NCBI GenBank assembly: GCA_030066245.1
Contig: JASJBY010000170.1
Span: 1 to 9,005, forward strand
DNA from: Gammaproteobacteria bacterium
GTDB lineage: Bacteria; Pseudomonadota; Gammaproteobacteria; JAABTG01
Direction of reading: 5' to 3'
Length of the DNA stretch: 9,005 bases
Positions 1-5,606 of this stretch are shown here, piece by piece. The translations under genes were made by a program, and so were the position numbers. The notes under the pieces were generated by a model that was not told where the DNA came from, searched no databases, and was given only the letters and a program-made list of their open reading frames with translations. Positions within the stretch are counted from its first letter, which is position 1. Each line of letters starts with the position of its first letter.

Positions 1-225
1 CGCTGTTTCAAGGTCTGTCCCCGGGACGTCTTCGAACTCGTGGATCGGGAGGACCTCGATCTGGAAGAAGACGAGGACTGGGACGATGACGACGACGGCT
101 TCTCCGATGACACCAGCATGGTCATGAGCCTCAAGGACATGCTGGACTGCATCGGCTGCCAGGCCTGTTCTCGCGTCTGTCCCAAAAAGTGCCTGAGTCA
201 CGAACCCGCGCCGGCGGCTGCCTAG
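1..225 (+). CDS. fdxB: Nif-specific ferredoxin III (FdxB), 3' end only
   Basis: This is the C-terminal 74 residues of a two-cluster 4Fe-4S ferredoxin; the start lies before the window, so the GTG at 40 is internal rather than the true start. The fragment opens inside the first cluster motif (RCFKVCP) and carries the complete second motif CIGCQACSRVCPKKC (codons about 142-201). Between them is a very acidic insert (DLDLEEDEDWDDDDDGF), which is characteristic of the FdxB family rather than of ordinary bacterial 2[4Fe-4S] ferredoxins. FdxB genes usually lie just after nifENX and nifX-associated genes, and the protein is thought to carry electrons or to serve nitrogenase cofactor maturation in the cytoplasm. 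The gene ends with TAG at 223-225. The family call is strong; the exact electron partner cannot be read from sequence. Confidence 0.93.
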   Translation, partial: RCFKVCPRDVFELVDREDLDLEEDEDWDDDDDGFSDDTSMVMSLKDMLDCIGCQACSRVCPKKCLSHEPAPAAA

Positions 226-257
226 CTCCTAGAGAGGGCCCATCCAGAAACACTGTC

Positions 258-282
258 CCCTCGCCCCCGGCGGGGGCGAGGG
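258..282. repeat. Perfect 12-bp-arm hairpin, REP-like
   Basis: The left arm 258-269 (CCCTCGCCCCCG) and right arm 271-282 (CGGGGGCGAGGG) are exact reverse complements around a single central G. The arm is followed by GTTAGGG-type bases (281-289) and further GA-rich sequence to about 311. A C/G-rich palindrome followed by GGTTAGGG resembles short dispersed extragenic palindromes seen in many proteobacterial genomes (family knowledge). It lies 32 bases after the fdxB stop and has no T-run, so it is a poor intrinsic terminator but could stabilise the 3' end of the fdxB mRNA. One window cannot show whether it is dispersed. Confidence 0.6.
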
Positions 283-391
283 TTAGGGAGAGATGGTTAG
301 GAAGAGGGAGTTTCTGTATGGACACCAGATACCGTCGGCGAGTCGGGTGTATCGGTATCCCTAACGAATCGAATCAACAAGGCAAGCAGCC

Positions 392-715
392 ATGCCCAAA
401 CCGCACAAGCACGTTTTCGTCTGCACTGAGCAGCGCCCGACCGGCCACCTGCGGAGCTCCTGTGCTCAGCACGGTTGTGGCGAGGTCTACGACGAGTTTC
501 TTTGGGAGCTTCAGAACCGCAATCTGTCGAACAGCGTCTACGTAATGGCCACCGGCTGCATGGGGCCCTGCAGCGAGGGTCCCAGTGTCCTCGTCTACCC
601 CGAGGGCGTCATGTACGCGAAGGTGACGAAGGGCAATATCGCCGAGATCTTCGAGCAGCAACTTATGGACGGCAGCCCCATCGAGGATCTCAAGATGTCG
701 CGGGAGTTCTGGTGA
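392..715 (+). CDS. Thioredoxin-like [2Fe-2S] ferredoxin (Shethna FeSI type)
   Basis: A 107-residue cytoplasmic [2Fe-2S] ferredoxin with the thioredoxin fold, related to the Azotobacter Shethna protein I and the Aquifex and Clostridium pasteurianum ferredoxins. The expected ligand pattern is present: Cys11, Cys24, and the pair Cys56/Cys60 in TGCMGPCSEGP, a hallmark of this family; Cys29 is an additional cysteine. The length is normal. These ferredoxins are recurrent members of nif clusters, where a role in electron transfer or in interaction with the MoFe protein has been proposed; the precise role is unsettled. The start at 392 gives the canonical N-terminus (KHVFVCTEQR); the ribosome binding site is weak (AAGG at 379-382). 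The stop TGA (713-715) overlaps the next ATG by one base, which indicates translational coupling with the downstream unknown gene. Confidence 0.93.
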   Translation: MPKPHKHVFVCTEQRPTGHLRSSCAQHGCGEVYDEFLWELQNRNLSNSVYVMATGCMGPCSEGPSVLVYPEGVMYAKVTKGNIAEIFEQQLMDGSPIEDLKMSREFW

Positions 716-1083
716 TGAGCCAGGAGCTGTTAAGACGTATTGCCCAGGCCGCCCCGCTGGCCCACGCCATCTGCCGCGCCATGCAGCAGGAAGTCATCAG
801 GCTCGGGATAGGGAGCGTGTGCGTCGACGACCCGTCCAACGCCGAGTACCGTCTGTCGCGGGATCCGGTATCGGGGCAGGACAGCCTGCTAGGTGAATGG
901 CGTGACCCGCAGGGCCAGAAGCGAGGGGAGCTGACCTTCCACGGGGACGGCAGCTTCTATGCGGAGTACGACGTGATCCGCGTGCACCCGCGCAACGACC
1001 GCCTGTTCGTCGAGGCCGTCAACGCCTGGGGACGGGACGGCCAGATAAAAGTCGAGCCGCGTTTGTTGCCGATGGTCTCCTGA
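715..1083 (+). CDS. Unrecognised 122-aa protein, coupled to the ferredoxin
   Basis: I do not recognise this protein. Translation is taken from the ATG at 715, overlapping the ferredoxin stop (TGATG), with GGGAG at 702-706 correctly spaced; the same frame is open further upstream but only as a shadow of the ferredoxin gene. The protein is soluble, with no signal peptide or membrane segment. It starts with an amphipathic helical stretch (about residues 1-32, with single Cys19 and Cys36). From about residue 55 it looks beta-rich, with alternating hydrophobic strands (GELTFHGDGSFYAEYDVIRV, DRLFVEAVNAWGRDGQIKVE). The FHGDGSFYAEYDV and VEAVNAWG patches look like conserved fold elements. The coupling and nif position suggest an accessory role with the [2Fe-2S] ferredoxin; this is inference. 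No cysteine motif suggests its own Fe-S cluster. Confidence 0.8.
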   Translation: MSQELLRRIAQAAPLAHAICRAMQQEVIRLGIGSVCVDDPSNAEYRLSRDPVSGQDSLLGEWRDPQGQKRGELTFHGDGSFYAEYDVIRVHPRNDRLFVEAVNAWGRDGQIKVEPRLLPMVS

Positions 1084-1457
1084 AACATGGGTGGACTTCG
1101 GCCGCCCGCGTCGCATCCCTACCCACCGACTGCCAAACCACGTGCGGGCACTATGACGTACGAAGGTCGCGGATCAACCCCCTATCCGTTAGTCCCACCC
1201 TGTGTTTGGCGGGCGTATAGGTCTACACGGTGACTTGTTCCGTCCACTCGCTGGGCGGTCCTGGAGATCGGGCAACTCCGGACCCGTGGGCAGCGCCTTC
1301 CCAGGGACAGCATTGGCGCGTGAAGCGGACATATGAAAAGAAAGTTGTCTTCCAGCGCATCGACGAGGCGGTCCGCATTGCAACGCTTAAACCCTTCTGC
1401 AACTTCCTTGTGAGAAATGATCGGCAGGCCAGGCGAAAAGGCGCCTCGCTGGAGATA
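1084..1457. other. Intergenic stretch without a convincing gene
   Basis: No reading frame here looks like a real gene. Short frames exist on both strands. The longest is on the minus strand at 1631-1182, whose middle part (about 1480-1290) reads like plausible protein (for example ISHKEVAEGFKRCNADR), but it lacks a ribosome binding site, runs through the regulatory region and matches no family I know. It may be gene debris or chance. I see no tRNA, no strong terminator and no canonical TGT-N10-ACA NifA site in it. Confidence 0.45.
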
Positions 1458-1474
1458 TGCACCAAATTGGGTCA
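1458..1474. promoter_or_regulatory. NtrC-like enhancer site 1
   Basis: TGCACC-AAATT-GGGTCA matches the NtrC operator TGCACC-N5-GGTGCA in the whole left half and in 4 of 6 positions of the right half. It is centred about 115 bases before the expected start of transcription from the downstream sigma-54 promoter, a normal enhancer distance. Another sigma-54 activator with a similar site cannot be excluded. Confidence 0.5.
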
Positions 1475-1487
1475 AATGAATAGGCCA

Positions 1488-1504
1488 TGCATTACAGACG
1501 GGCA
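1488..1504. promoter_or_regulatory. NtrC-like enhancer site 2 (weaker)
   Basis: TGCATT-ACAGA-CGGGCA keeps 4 of 6 bases in each half of the NtrC consensus. Its centre is 30 bases (about three helical turns) downstream of site 1, so both would lie on the same face of the DNA, as with the paired NtrC sites at enteric glnA. The match is weak alone; the phased pairing is what makes it worth listing. Confidence 0.35.
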
Positions 1505-1525
1505 TCGATGAAAGTGAAAAACGTC

Positions 1526-1538
1526 TAAGTGCTTGATT
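1526..1538 (-). promoter_or_regulatory. IHF binding site (full consensus match)
   Basis: Read on the minus strand this is AATCAAGCACTTA, matching every defined position of the IHF consensus WATCAANNNNTTR. It lies between the enhancer-like pair and the sigma-54 promoter, exactly where IHF bending would bring a bound activator to the polymerase. The consensus is short and could occur by chance, but the position strengthens the call. Confidence 0.65.
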
Positions 1539-1553
1539 TGTTTTTGGCATGAG

Positions 1554-1570
1554 CTGGCACCAAATCTGCA
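1554..1570 (+). promoter_or_regulatory. Sigma-54 promoter of the ATP-grasp/isoaspartyl peptidase cassette
   Basis: CTGGCACCAAATCTGCA has the -24 GG (1556-1557) and -12 GC (1568-1569) separated by the required 10 bases, with a full TGGCAC and a TGC at -12. Transcription would begin near 1581, about 30 bases before the ATG at 1611. It is the third part of an enhancer, IHF, promoter arrangement typical of nitrogen-regulated sigma-54 genes. Confidence 0.8.
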
Positions 1571-1610
1571 TTTTCCGAGAGTTCCAGGAAGGTTTTTGTG
1601 AGGATGTGCT

Positions 1611-2726
1611 ATGTTCACCGGGGTAAGTCACGGCTACCTGCCGTCAGGACGGTATATCGTCAACCATGACATCATGCGCTGCACTGCAGACGGCGTTGTC
1701 GGAAACGACCTTTACTCAGGTCGTGCGCTCGGTCTCTCCGAGCCGGATGATTACATTCAGCTTCATCCGCAACTTAAGCCACTGTGGAATGACATCACCA
1801 GCCATTATCGGCGAATTGGCCTTAGTCACAGTGAAAACGTGATCTGGGATCTTAGCCTGCAACAACTGGCTGCCTATGACGGTTACAGGCCTTCCGTGTT
1901 TTATTTCGGACCAGAGGAGAGTAAGGTCTGGAACGACCCGGCATGGATGGAAACCGTGGAATTCATCAACTCGAAAAACAACTTCGTGGCGCTTGCAGAA
2001 GAGCTGGGTATCGATATACCACAGACGCGATGTTTTGCCAGTGTCGATGAAATCAGTGAGATGGATATCATCTCCTTCAATATGCCCTCTTATCTCAAAG
2101 CGGCGATATCGGTCTCCGGTGTCGGCATCTACCGCTGCGCCAATCGCGAAGAGCTGCGGAAAGCGATGGGAAAATTTGAGCGGGACGTGCCGGTCCAGGT
2201 ACAGGAAGAAATCAGAACCGAAGTTTTTCTCAATCTCCAGTATCGTGTCGTAGGCGAACGGCTGGTCCGGTTGGCTGCCAGCGAGCAAATTCTTGATGGC
2301 TTCGCCCACCAGGGAAACCGGTTCCCATCCAGCTACGAACCATGGGCCGCCGTCGAGCCGATGGCCCTATGGCTCAAGGACCGTGGCATGAAAGGCATCT
2401 TCGCTTTCGACGTGGCGGTGGCGAAAGGGCGGGATGGCATTCGGTTCCCCGCGATTGAATGCAATCCGAGGTTCAATGGTGCATCCTACCCGACCGTGAT
2501 TGCGCAGAAACTCGATGTTCCGGAATGGAGCGCGATGAATTTCAAGACAAGATTCCGGGACCTGTCTGAGTTCGACATCAGGGATCTGGAGTTTGACATG
2601 AAAGCCGGAGAAGGGCTGGTTATCGTAAACTGGGGTACCGTACTTGCAGGAAAACTCGTGTTGCTGCTAGCCGGGTCTCCCGAGTACCAAGGGGTTTTGA
2701 AAGACGAGTTGCTCCATCGGTTATAG
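1611..2726 (+). CDS. ATP-grasp family ligase, substrate unknown
   Basis: A 371-residue soluble protein with an ATP-grasp fold in its C-terminal two thirds; such enzymes join a carboxylate to an amine, thiol or similar group through an acyl phosphate. Visible elements are the nucleotide-binding lysine and glycine loop (YLKAAISVSGVG, Lys163), a strand pair QVQEEI (196-201), a SEQILDG...GNRFP segment (224-239), FAFDVAV with Asp267, and the metal-binding IECNPRFNG (Glu283, Asn285, Arg287). The N-terminal 115 residues are not recognised and may hold the substrate site. The start is supported by GAGGA at 1600-1604 and by the sigma-54 promoter just upstream. It is followed after 75 bases by an isoaspartyl peptidase gene, suggesting that one makes and the other cleaves an amide or isopeptide. 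GC content is lower than in the nif genes (29 of 60 bases at 1921-1980). It is much shorter than cyanophycin synthetase and lacks its Mur-ligase half. Automatic labels such as biotin carboxylase would be misleading. Confidence 0.85.
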   Translation: MFTGVSHGYLPSGRYIVNHDIMRCTADGVVGNDLYSGRALGLSEPDDYIQLHPQLKPLWNDITSHYRRIGLSHSENVIWDLSLQQLAAYDGYRPSVFYFGPEESKVWNDPAWMETVEFINSKNNFVALAEELGIDIPQTRCFASVDEISEMDIISFNMPSYLKAAISVSGVGIYRCANREELRKAMGKFERDVPVQVQEEIRTEVFLNLQYRVVGERLVRLAASEQILDGFAHQGNRFPSSYEPWAAVEPMALWLKDRGMKGIFAFDVAVAKGRDGIRFPAIECNPRFNGASYPTVIAQKLDVPEWSAMNFKTRFRDLSEFDIRDLEFDMKAGEGLVIVNWGTVLAGKLVLLLAGSPEYQGVLKDELLHRL

Positions 2727-2801
2727 ATCGATATTCGTTGAGAATTGTCCTTTGCGATTGAGCGACGATGTGCGGGCGCGAAGAGTTAACCCGGTCCACT
2801 G

Positions 2802-3743
2802 ATGAACGATACCGGCGGCTATTCTCTCATGGTGCATGGTGGAGCTGGCGCACTCGATAACGTCAAGGATGAGAAAACCGCATTACGTTATCTCGAGAGC
2901 GTCCGCCGGGTGCTCGAGCACGGTCGAGACGTGATGGAATTAGGTGGGTCGGCGCTGCAAGCGGTGGAAGCCTGCGCGTCACTTCTGGAAGACGATCCGG
3001 CCTTCAACGCAGGCTGCGGCTCGGTGCTAAACGAGAGCGGTAAGGTCGAGATGGACGCGGCCATCATGGATGGCCGTGACCTGTCGGCGGGCTCTGTCGC
3101 CGCGGTCGACAATATCGCCAATCCGATTCAGCTCGCGCGCTTCGTCATGACAGAGAGCGAGCATGTCATGCTCATTTCTGAGGGCGCCATGCGATTTGCC
3201 GACCATTGCGGCATGGAGCGGGTGCCCGAAGACTATTTCTATACCCCAGACCGCGTGGAGCAGCTCCGCCAGGCACGCCTGAAGCGGAAGATCATGCTCG
3301 ACCATGATGACACCGAGGAAGATGCGGAAGACCAGAAATACGGTACGATTGGGGCGATTGCCCGAGACACCGAGGGTAACCTGGCAGCCGCCACTTCAAC
3401 CGGCGGTATCGTCAATAAGCGGATGGGTCGCGTGGGCGATTCGCCGATCATCGGGGCCGGCGTCTACGCCGACAACGAGACCTGTGCCGTTTCCGCCACC
3501 GGTTTCGGTGAAGACTTCATGCGTTGCGTTCTTTCAAAGACCATCTCCGATCTCATGTACATGAAAGGCATGGATGCAAAACGAGCAACGGAGGCCGGCA
3601 TCGAATATCTGGCTCGAAAGGTGAAGGGACGGGGCGGCGTCATTGTCATCGATAAACATGGTAACTGCTCGAGCGGGTTTACCACGAAGAAGATGATTCA
3701 CGGCTGGATTGAGAAAAACGGGGAGACTTTCTGCCGCTTTTAG
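2802..3743 (+). CDS. Isoaspartyl peptidase / plant-type L-asparaginase (Ntn hydrolase)
   Basis: A 313-residue cytoplasmic enzyme of the threonine-nucleophile asparaginase family (like E. coli IaaA and human ASRGL1), which self-cleaves into two chains and hydrolyses beta-aspartyl dipeptides or asparagine. It shows the N-terminal MVHGGAGAL, the auto-cleavage site KYGTIGA with nucleophile Thr182, the following LAAATSTGGIVNKRMGRVGD substrate loop, and the later ATGFGE segment. The acidic linker before Thr182 (LDHDDTEEDAEDQ) is the usual disordered end of the alpha chain. The length is normal. The start at 2802 lacks a clear ribosome binding site; Met10 (2829) is an alternative. It has no promoter of its own that I can see in the 75-base gap, so it is probably co-transcribed with the ATP-grasp gene. 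In cyanobacteria such enzymes finish cyanophycin breakdown by cleaving beta-aspartyl-arginine; a comparable nitrogen-recycling role here is inference. Confidence 0.93.
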   Translation: MNDTGGYSLMVHGGAGALDNVKDEKTALRYLESVRRVLEHGRDVMELGGSALQAVEACASLLEDDPAFNAGCGSVLNESGKVEMDAAIMDGRDLSAGSVAAVDNIANPIQLARFVMTESEHVMLISEGAMRFADHCGMERVPEDYFYTPDRVEQLRQARLKRKIMLDHDDTEEDAEDQKYGTIGAIARDTEGNLAAATSTGGIVNKRMGRVGDSPIIGAGVYADNETCAVSATGFGEDFMRCVLSKTISDLMYMKGMDAKRATEAGIEYLARKVKGRGGVIVIDKHGNCSSGFTTKKMIHGWIEKNGETFCRF

Positions 3744-3943
3744 GAATCGGTCGGATCCTGCCCTTCCGTCCCACCATCGGGTCCGGCTCGGTGGGCACTC
3801 AAGCGGAGGGCGGCGACCGGCGTTCGGCTGTGACGTCTTGGAGTCTAAATCGCGGAAGTTCCAGTAGGGCGTTTCGCCGTTCTCTCTCGCGTTGAACCAC
3901 CGCTTCATACCGAGAGTTGGGTCGAGCCAGCGGCACAGATCCG
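3744..3943. other. Intergenic stretch, possible decayed or repeat sequence
   Basis: There is no + strand gene here. A minus-strand frame stays open from 4121 through this region into the peptidase gene (to 3534). Between about 3930 and 3750 it reads like ordered protein (for example MKRWFNARENGETPYWNFRD), but it has no start signals and runs antisense into a certain gene. A 6-bp inverted repeat CCCACC (3770-3775) / GGTGGG (3790-3795) with a 14-base loop and no T-run follows the peptidase stop; it is too weak to call a terminator. Confidence 0.35.
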
Positions 3944-3945
3944 CT

Positions 3946-3961
3946 TGTCGGCTTTGCGACA
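3946..3961. promoter_or_regulatory. NifA upstream activator sequence for modABC
   Basis: TGTCGGCTTTGCGACA fits the full NifA consensus TGT-N4-T-N5-ACA and sits inside a longer perfect palindrome, CTTGTCG (3944-3950) and CGACAAG (3957-3963). It is about 175 bases before the start expected from the sigma-54 promoter at 4102-4118, within the range over which NifA works, though on the long side. Confidence 0.8.
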
Positions 3962-3988
3962 AGCTACGTATCGAAGCCCGTGCGCTAT

Positions 3989-4004
3989 TGTGGGCTTTCT
4001 CACG
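3989..4004. promoter_or_regulatory. Second, imperfect NifA-like site
   Basis: TGTGGGCTTTCTCACG keeps TGT-N4-T-N5-AC with one mismatch in the last base. It is centred 43 bases (about four helical turns) downstream of the perfect site, so it lies on the same face of the helix and could be an auxiliary site. Confidence 0.4.
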
Positions 4005-4101
4005 CGCTGCGTCCGGTGCCTGTCCGGTGCTCGCAGACGACTTTCGCCTTTCCCTCTGATCTCTAACGCCTTCTCGAAACTGCAGAGGCCATGGCCACCA
4101 T

Positions 4102-4118
4102 CTGGCGCGGGAATTGCT
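4102..4118 (+). promoter_or_regulatory. Sigma-54 promoter of modABC
   Basis: CTGGCGCGGGAATTGCT has the invariant GG (4104-4105) and GC (4116-4117) 10 bases apart and differs from the consensus CTGGCACGNNNNTTGCW at only one defined position (G for A). Transcription would begin near 4129, about 26 bases before the modA ATG. With the NifA site upstream this puts molybdate uptake under nitrogen-fixation control. Confidence 0.8.
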
Positions 4119-4154
4119 CAACTGAGTAAGGAATCGGTTGGTGCGGAGTCGCGC

Positions 4155-4913
4155 ATGTTTCGGATTGGTCTTTTGATATTCCTGCTGGCCGCCTGGGGCG
4201 CGACGGTGTCTGCCGAGCCGTTGCGCATTGCGGTTGCCAGCAATTTCCTCGTGCCTGCGAAGGCGCTGGCGGAGCGTTTCGAGGAGTCCAGTGGGAAGGC
4301 GATCACCGTCAGCGCCGGCTCCACGGGAAAGCTGTATGCGCAGATCGTCAATGGCGCGCCCTACAGCATTTTTCTCGCTGCCAATGTGTCCGAGCCAGAG
4401 CGTCTCGAGGCGGACGGGCGCGCTGTGTCAGGCTCGCGCTTCACCTACGCCACCGGTCGCCTGGTGCTTTGGAGCTGGAACCGTGCGTTGTCGCCGGGCG
4501 ACGATGGTGCGGAGCTCATCCGCCGTCAAGAATTCACCCGCCTGGCTATCGCCAACCCCAGGACCGCGCCCTACGGCGCCGCGGCTGTGCAGGCGATGCA
4601 GGCCCTGGGATTGGATCCCATGGGCTTAGGCGCGCACCTGGTACGTGGCGAGAATGTCTCCCAAGCCTACCAGTTCATCGCCAGCGGAAACGTGGACGCA
4701 GGCTTTGTTGCCCTGTCCCAGATGGGCAATTCCCAGCGGTCTGCCGAAGGCAACTACTGGCTGGTGCCGGCCGATCTTCATGATCCCATCGAGCAGCAGG
4801 CGGTCCTGCTGGAGCGCGCCGCCGCCGATGCCCACGCCAAAGCATTCCTTCACTACCTGCGAAGCCCCGGAGCGCGGACGCTCATCGCAGGGTACGGCTA
4901 CGGCGCCGGTTGA
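4155..4913 (+). CDS. modA: Molybdate ABC transporter, periplasmic binding protein
   Basis: A 252-residue solute-binding protein that captures molybdate in the periplasm and delivers it to ModB. The ATG at 4155 is chosen because it gives a clear Sec signal peptide (MFRIGLLIFLLAAWGATVSA, cleavage after Ala20), has GGAG at 4144-4147, and lies just after the sigma-54 promoter; the frame is open upstream to 3945, but that extension covers the NifA site and has no protein character. ModA family segments are LRIAVASNF (oxyanion-binding Ser29), SAGSTGKLYAQI (Ser56/Thr57), NPRTAPYGAAA, GENVSQAYQF and SGNVDAGFVALSQ. The gene ends 3 bases before modB. Inside a nif cluster its role is to supply molybdenum for the FeMo-cofactor. 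Tungstate is an alternative ligand that sequence does not exclude. Confidence 0.94.
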   Translation: MFRIGLLIFLLAAWGATVSAEPLRIAVASNFLVPAKALAERFEESSGKAITVSAGSTGKLYAQIVNGAPYSIFLAANVSEPERLEADGRAVSGSRFTYATGRLVLWSWNRALSPGDDGAELIRRQEFTRLAIANPRTAPYGAAAVQAMQALGLDPMGLGAHLVRGENVSQAYQFIASGNVDAGFVALSQMGNSQRSAEGNYWLVPADLHDPIEQQAVLLERAAADAHAKAFLHYLRSPGARTLIAGYGYGAG

Positions 4914-4916
4914 CCC

Positions 4917-5606
4917 ATGGAGATCTCAGGCGGTTTAGATCTGACCCCGGTCTGGCTCACGGTGAAGCTGGCGGGGATCACCGTTGGGTTGCTGCTGGTT
5001 CTGGGGATGCCCCTGGCCTGGTGGCTGGCGCGCACCCGCAGCCCGTTGAAGATCCCGGTGGAGGCGGTCACCGCCTTGCCTCTGGTGTTGCCGCCGACCG
5101 TCCTGGGCTTCTACCTGTTGATCTTCCTAGGAGCGTCCGGTCCTGCCGGGCAGCTTTGGACCAGGATCGCCGGGCATCCCCTGGCCTTCAGCTTTCCTGG
5201 TCTCGTGGTGGCTTCCTCTGTCTATTCGCTGCCCTTCGTGGTCCAGCCCCTGCAGGCCGCCTTCGAGGGCCTGGACCGGCGCGCCGTGGAGGCGTCTTTC
5301 ACACTCGGGGCGTCACGGGTGAAGACCTTTCTGCTTGTGGTCCTGCCTGGCATCCGACGTGGCCTCATCACTGCCGCCGTCCTGGGTTTCGCCCATACCC
5401 TCGGCGAGTTCGGCGTCGTTCTGATGGTGGGCGGCAACATCCCCGGTGAGACCCAGGTACTGGCGACGGCCATCTATGAATACGTGGAGGTCCTGGACTA
5501 CGGCGCGGCCGGCACCCTTTCCGCAGGGCTCCTGGTGTTCTCGTTCGTGGTGCTTGTGCTGGTCTACGGGGCAAACCGGCGATGGCACGCGGAGCTCAAA
5601 CTATGA
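4917..5606 (+). CDS. modB: Molybdate ABC transporter, permease
   Basis: A 229-residue inner-membrane permease that forms the molybdate channel as a dimer with ModC. Hydrophobic segments are seen at about residues 12-38, 47-72, 90-112, 137-160 and 195-219, giving the usual five helices. TALPLVLPPTVLGFYLL (52-68) is a ModB signature, and the EAA loop that docks onto the ATPase is EASFTLGASRVKTFLLVVLP (125-144). The length matches E. coli ModB. The ATG at 4917 follows the modA stop by 3 bases, so the genes are one transcript and probably translationally coupled. The stop TGA (5604-5606) overlaps the modC start in an ATGA junction. Nothing is missing or unusual. Confidence 0.95.
   Translation: MEISGGLDLTPVWLTVKLAGITVGLLLVLGMPLAWWLARTRSPLKIPVEAVTALPLVLPPTVLGFYLLIFLGASGPAGQLWTRIAGHPLAFSFPGLVVASSVYSLPFVVQPLQAAFEGLDRRAVEASFTLGASRVKTFLLVVLPGIRRGLITAAVLGFAHTLGEFGVVLMVGGNIPGETQVLATAIYEYVEVLDYGAAGTLSAGLLVFSFVVLVLVYGANRRWHAELKL

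Noticed and set aside
1084..1553. Search for a NifA site (TGT-N10-ACA) before the cassette
   Set aside because: Each TGT and ACA I checked in the gap lacked its partner at the right distance; the only activator-like sites are NtrC-type.
1716..2309. 197-codon minus-strand frame inside the ATP-grasp gene
   Set aside because: It is antisense to a gene with clear family motifs and has no start signals; explained as a shadow frame.
3770..3795. Terminator after the isoaspartyl peptidase gene
   Set aside because: Only 6-bp arms with a 14-base loop and no T-run; too weak to call.
3945..4154. Upstream extension of the modA frame
   Set aside because: It would cover the NifA site and sigma-54 promoter and put 70 residues before a clear signal peptide; the ATG at 4155 has a ribosome binding site.
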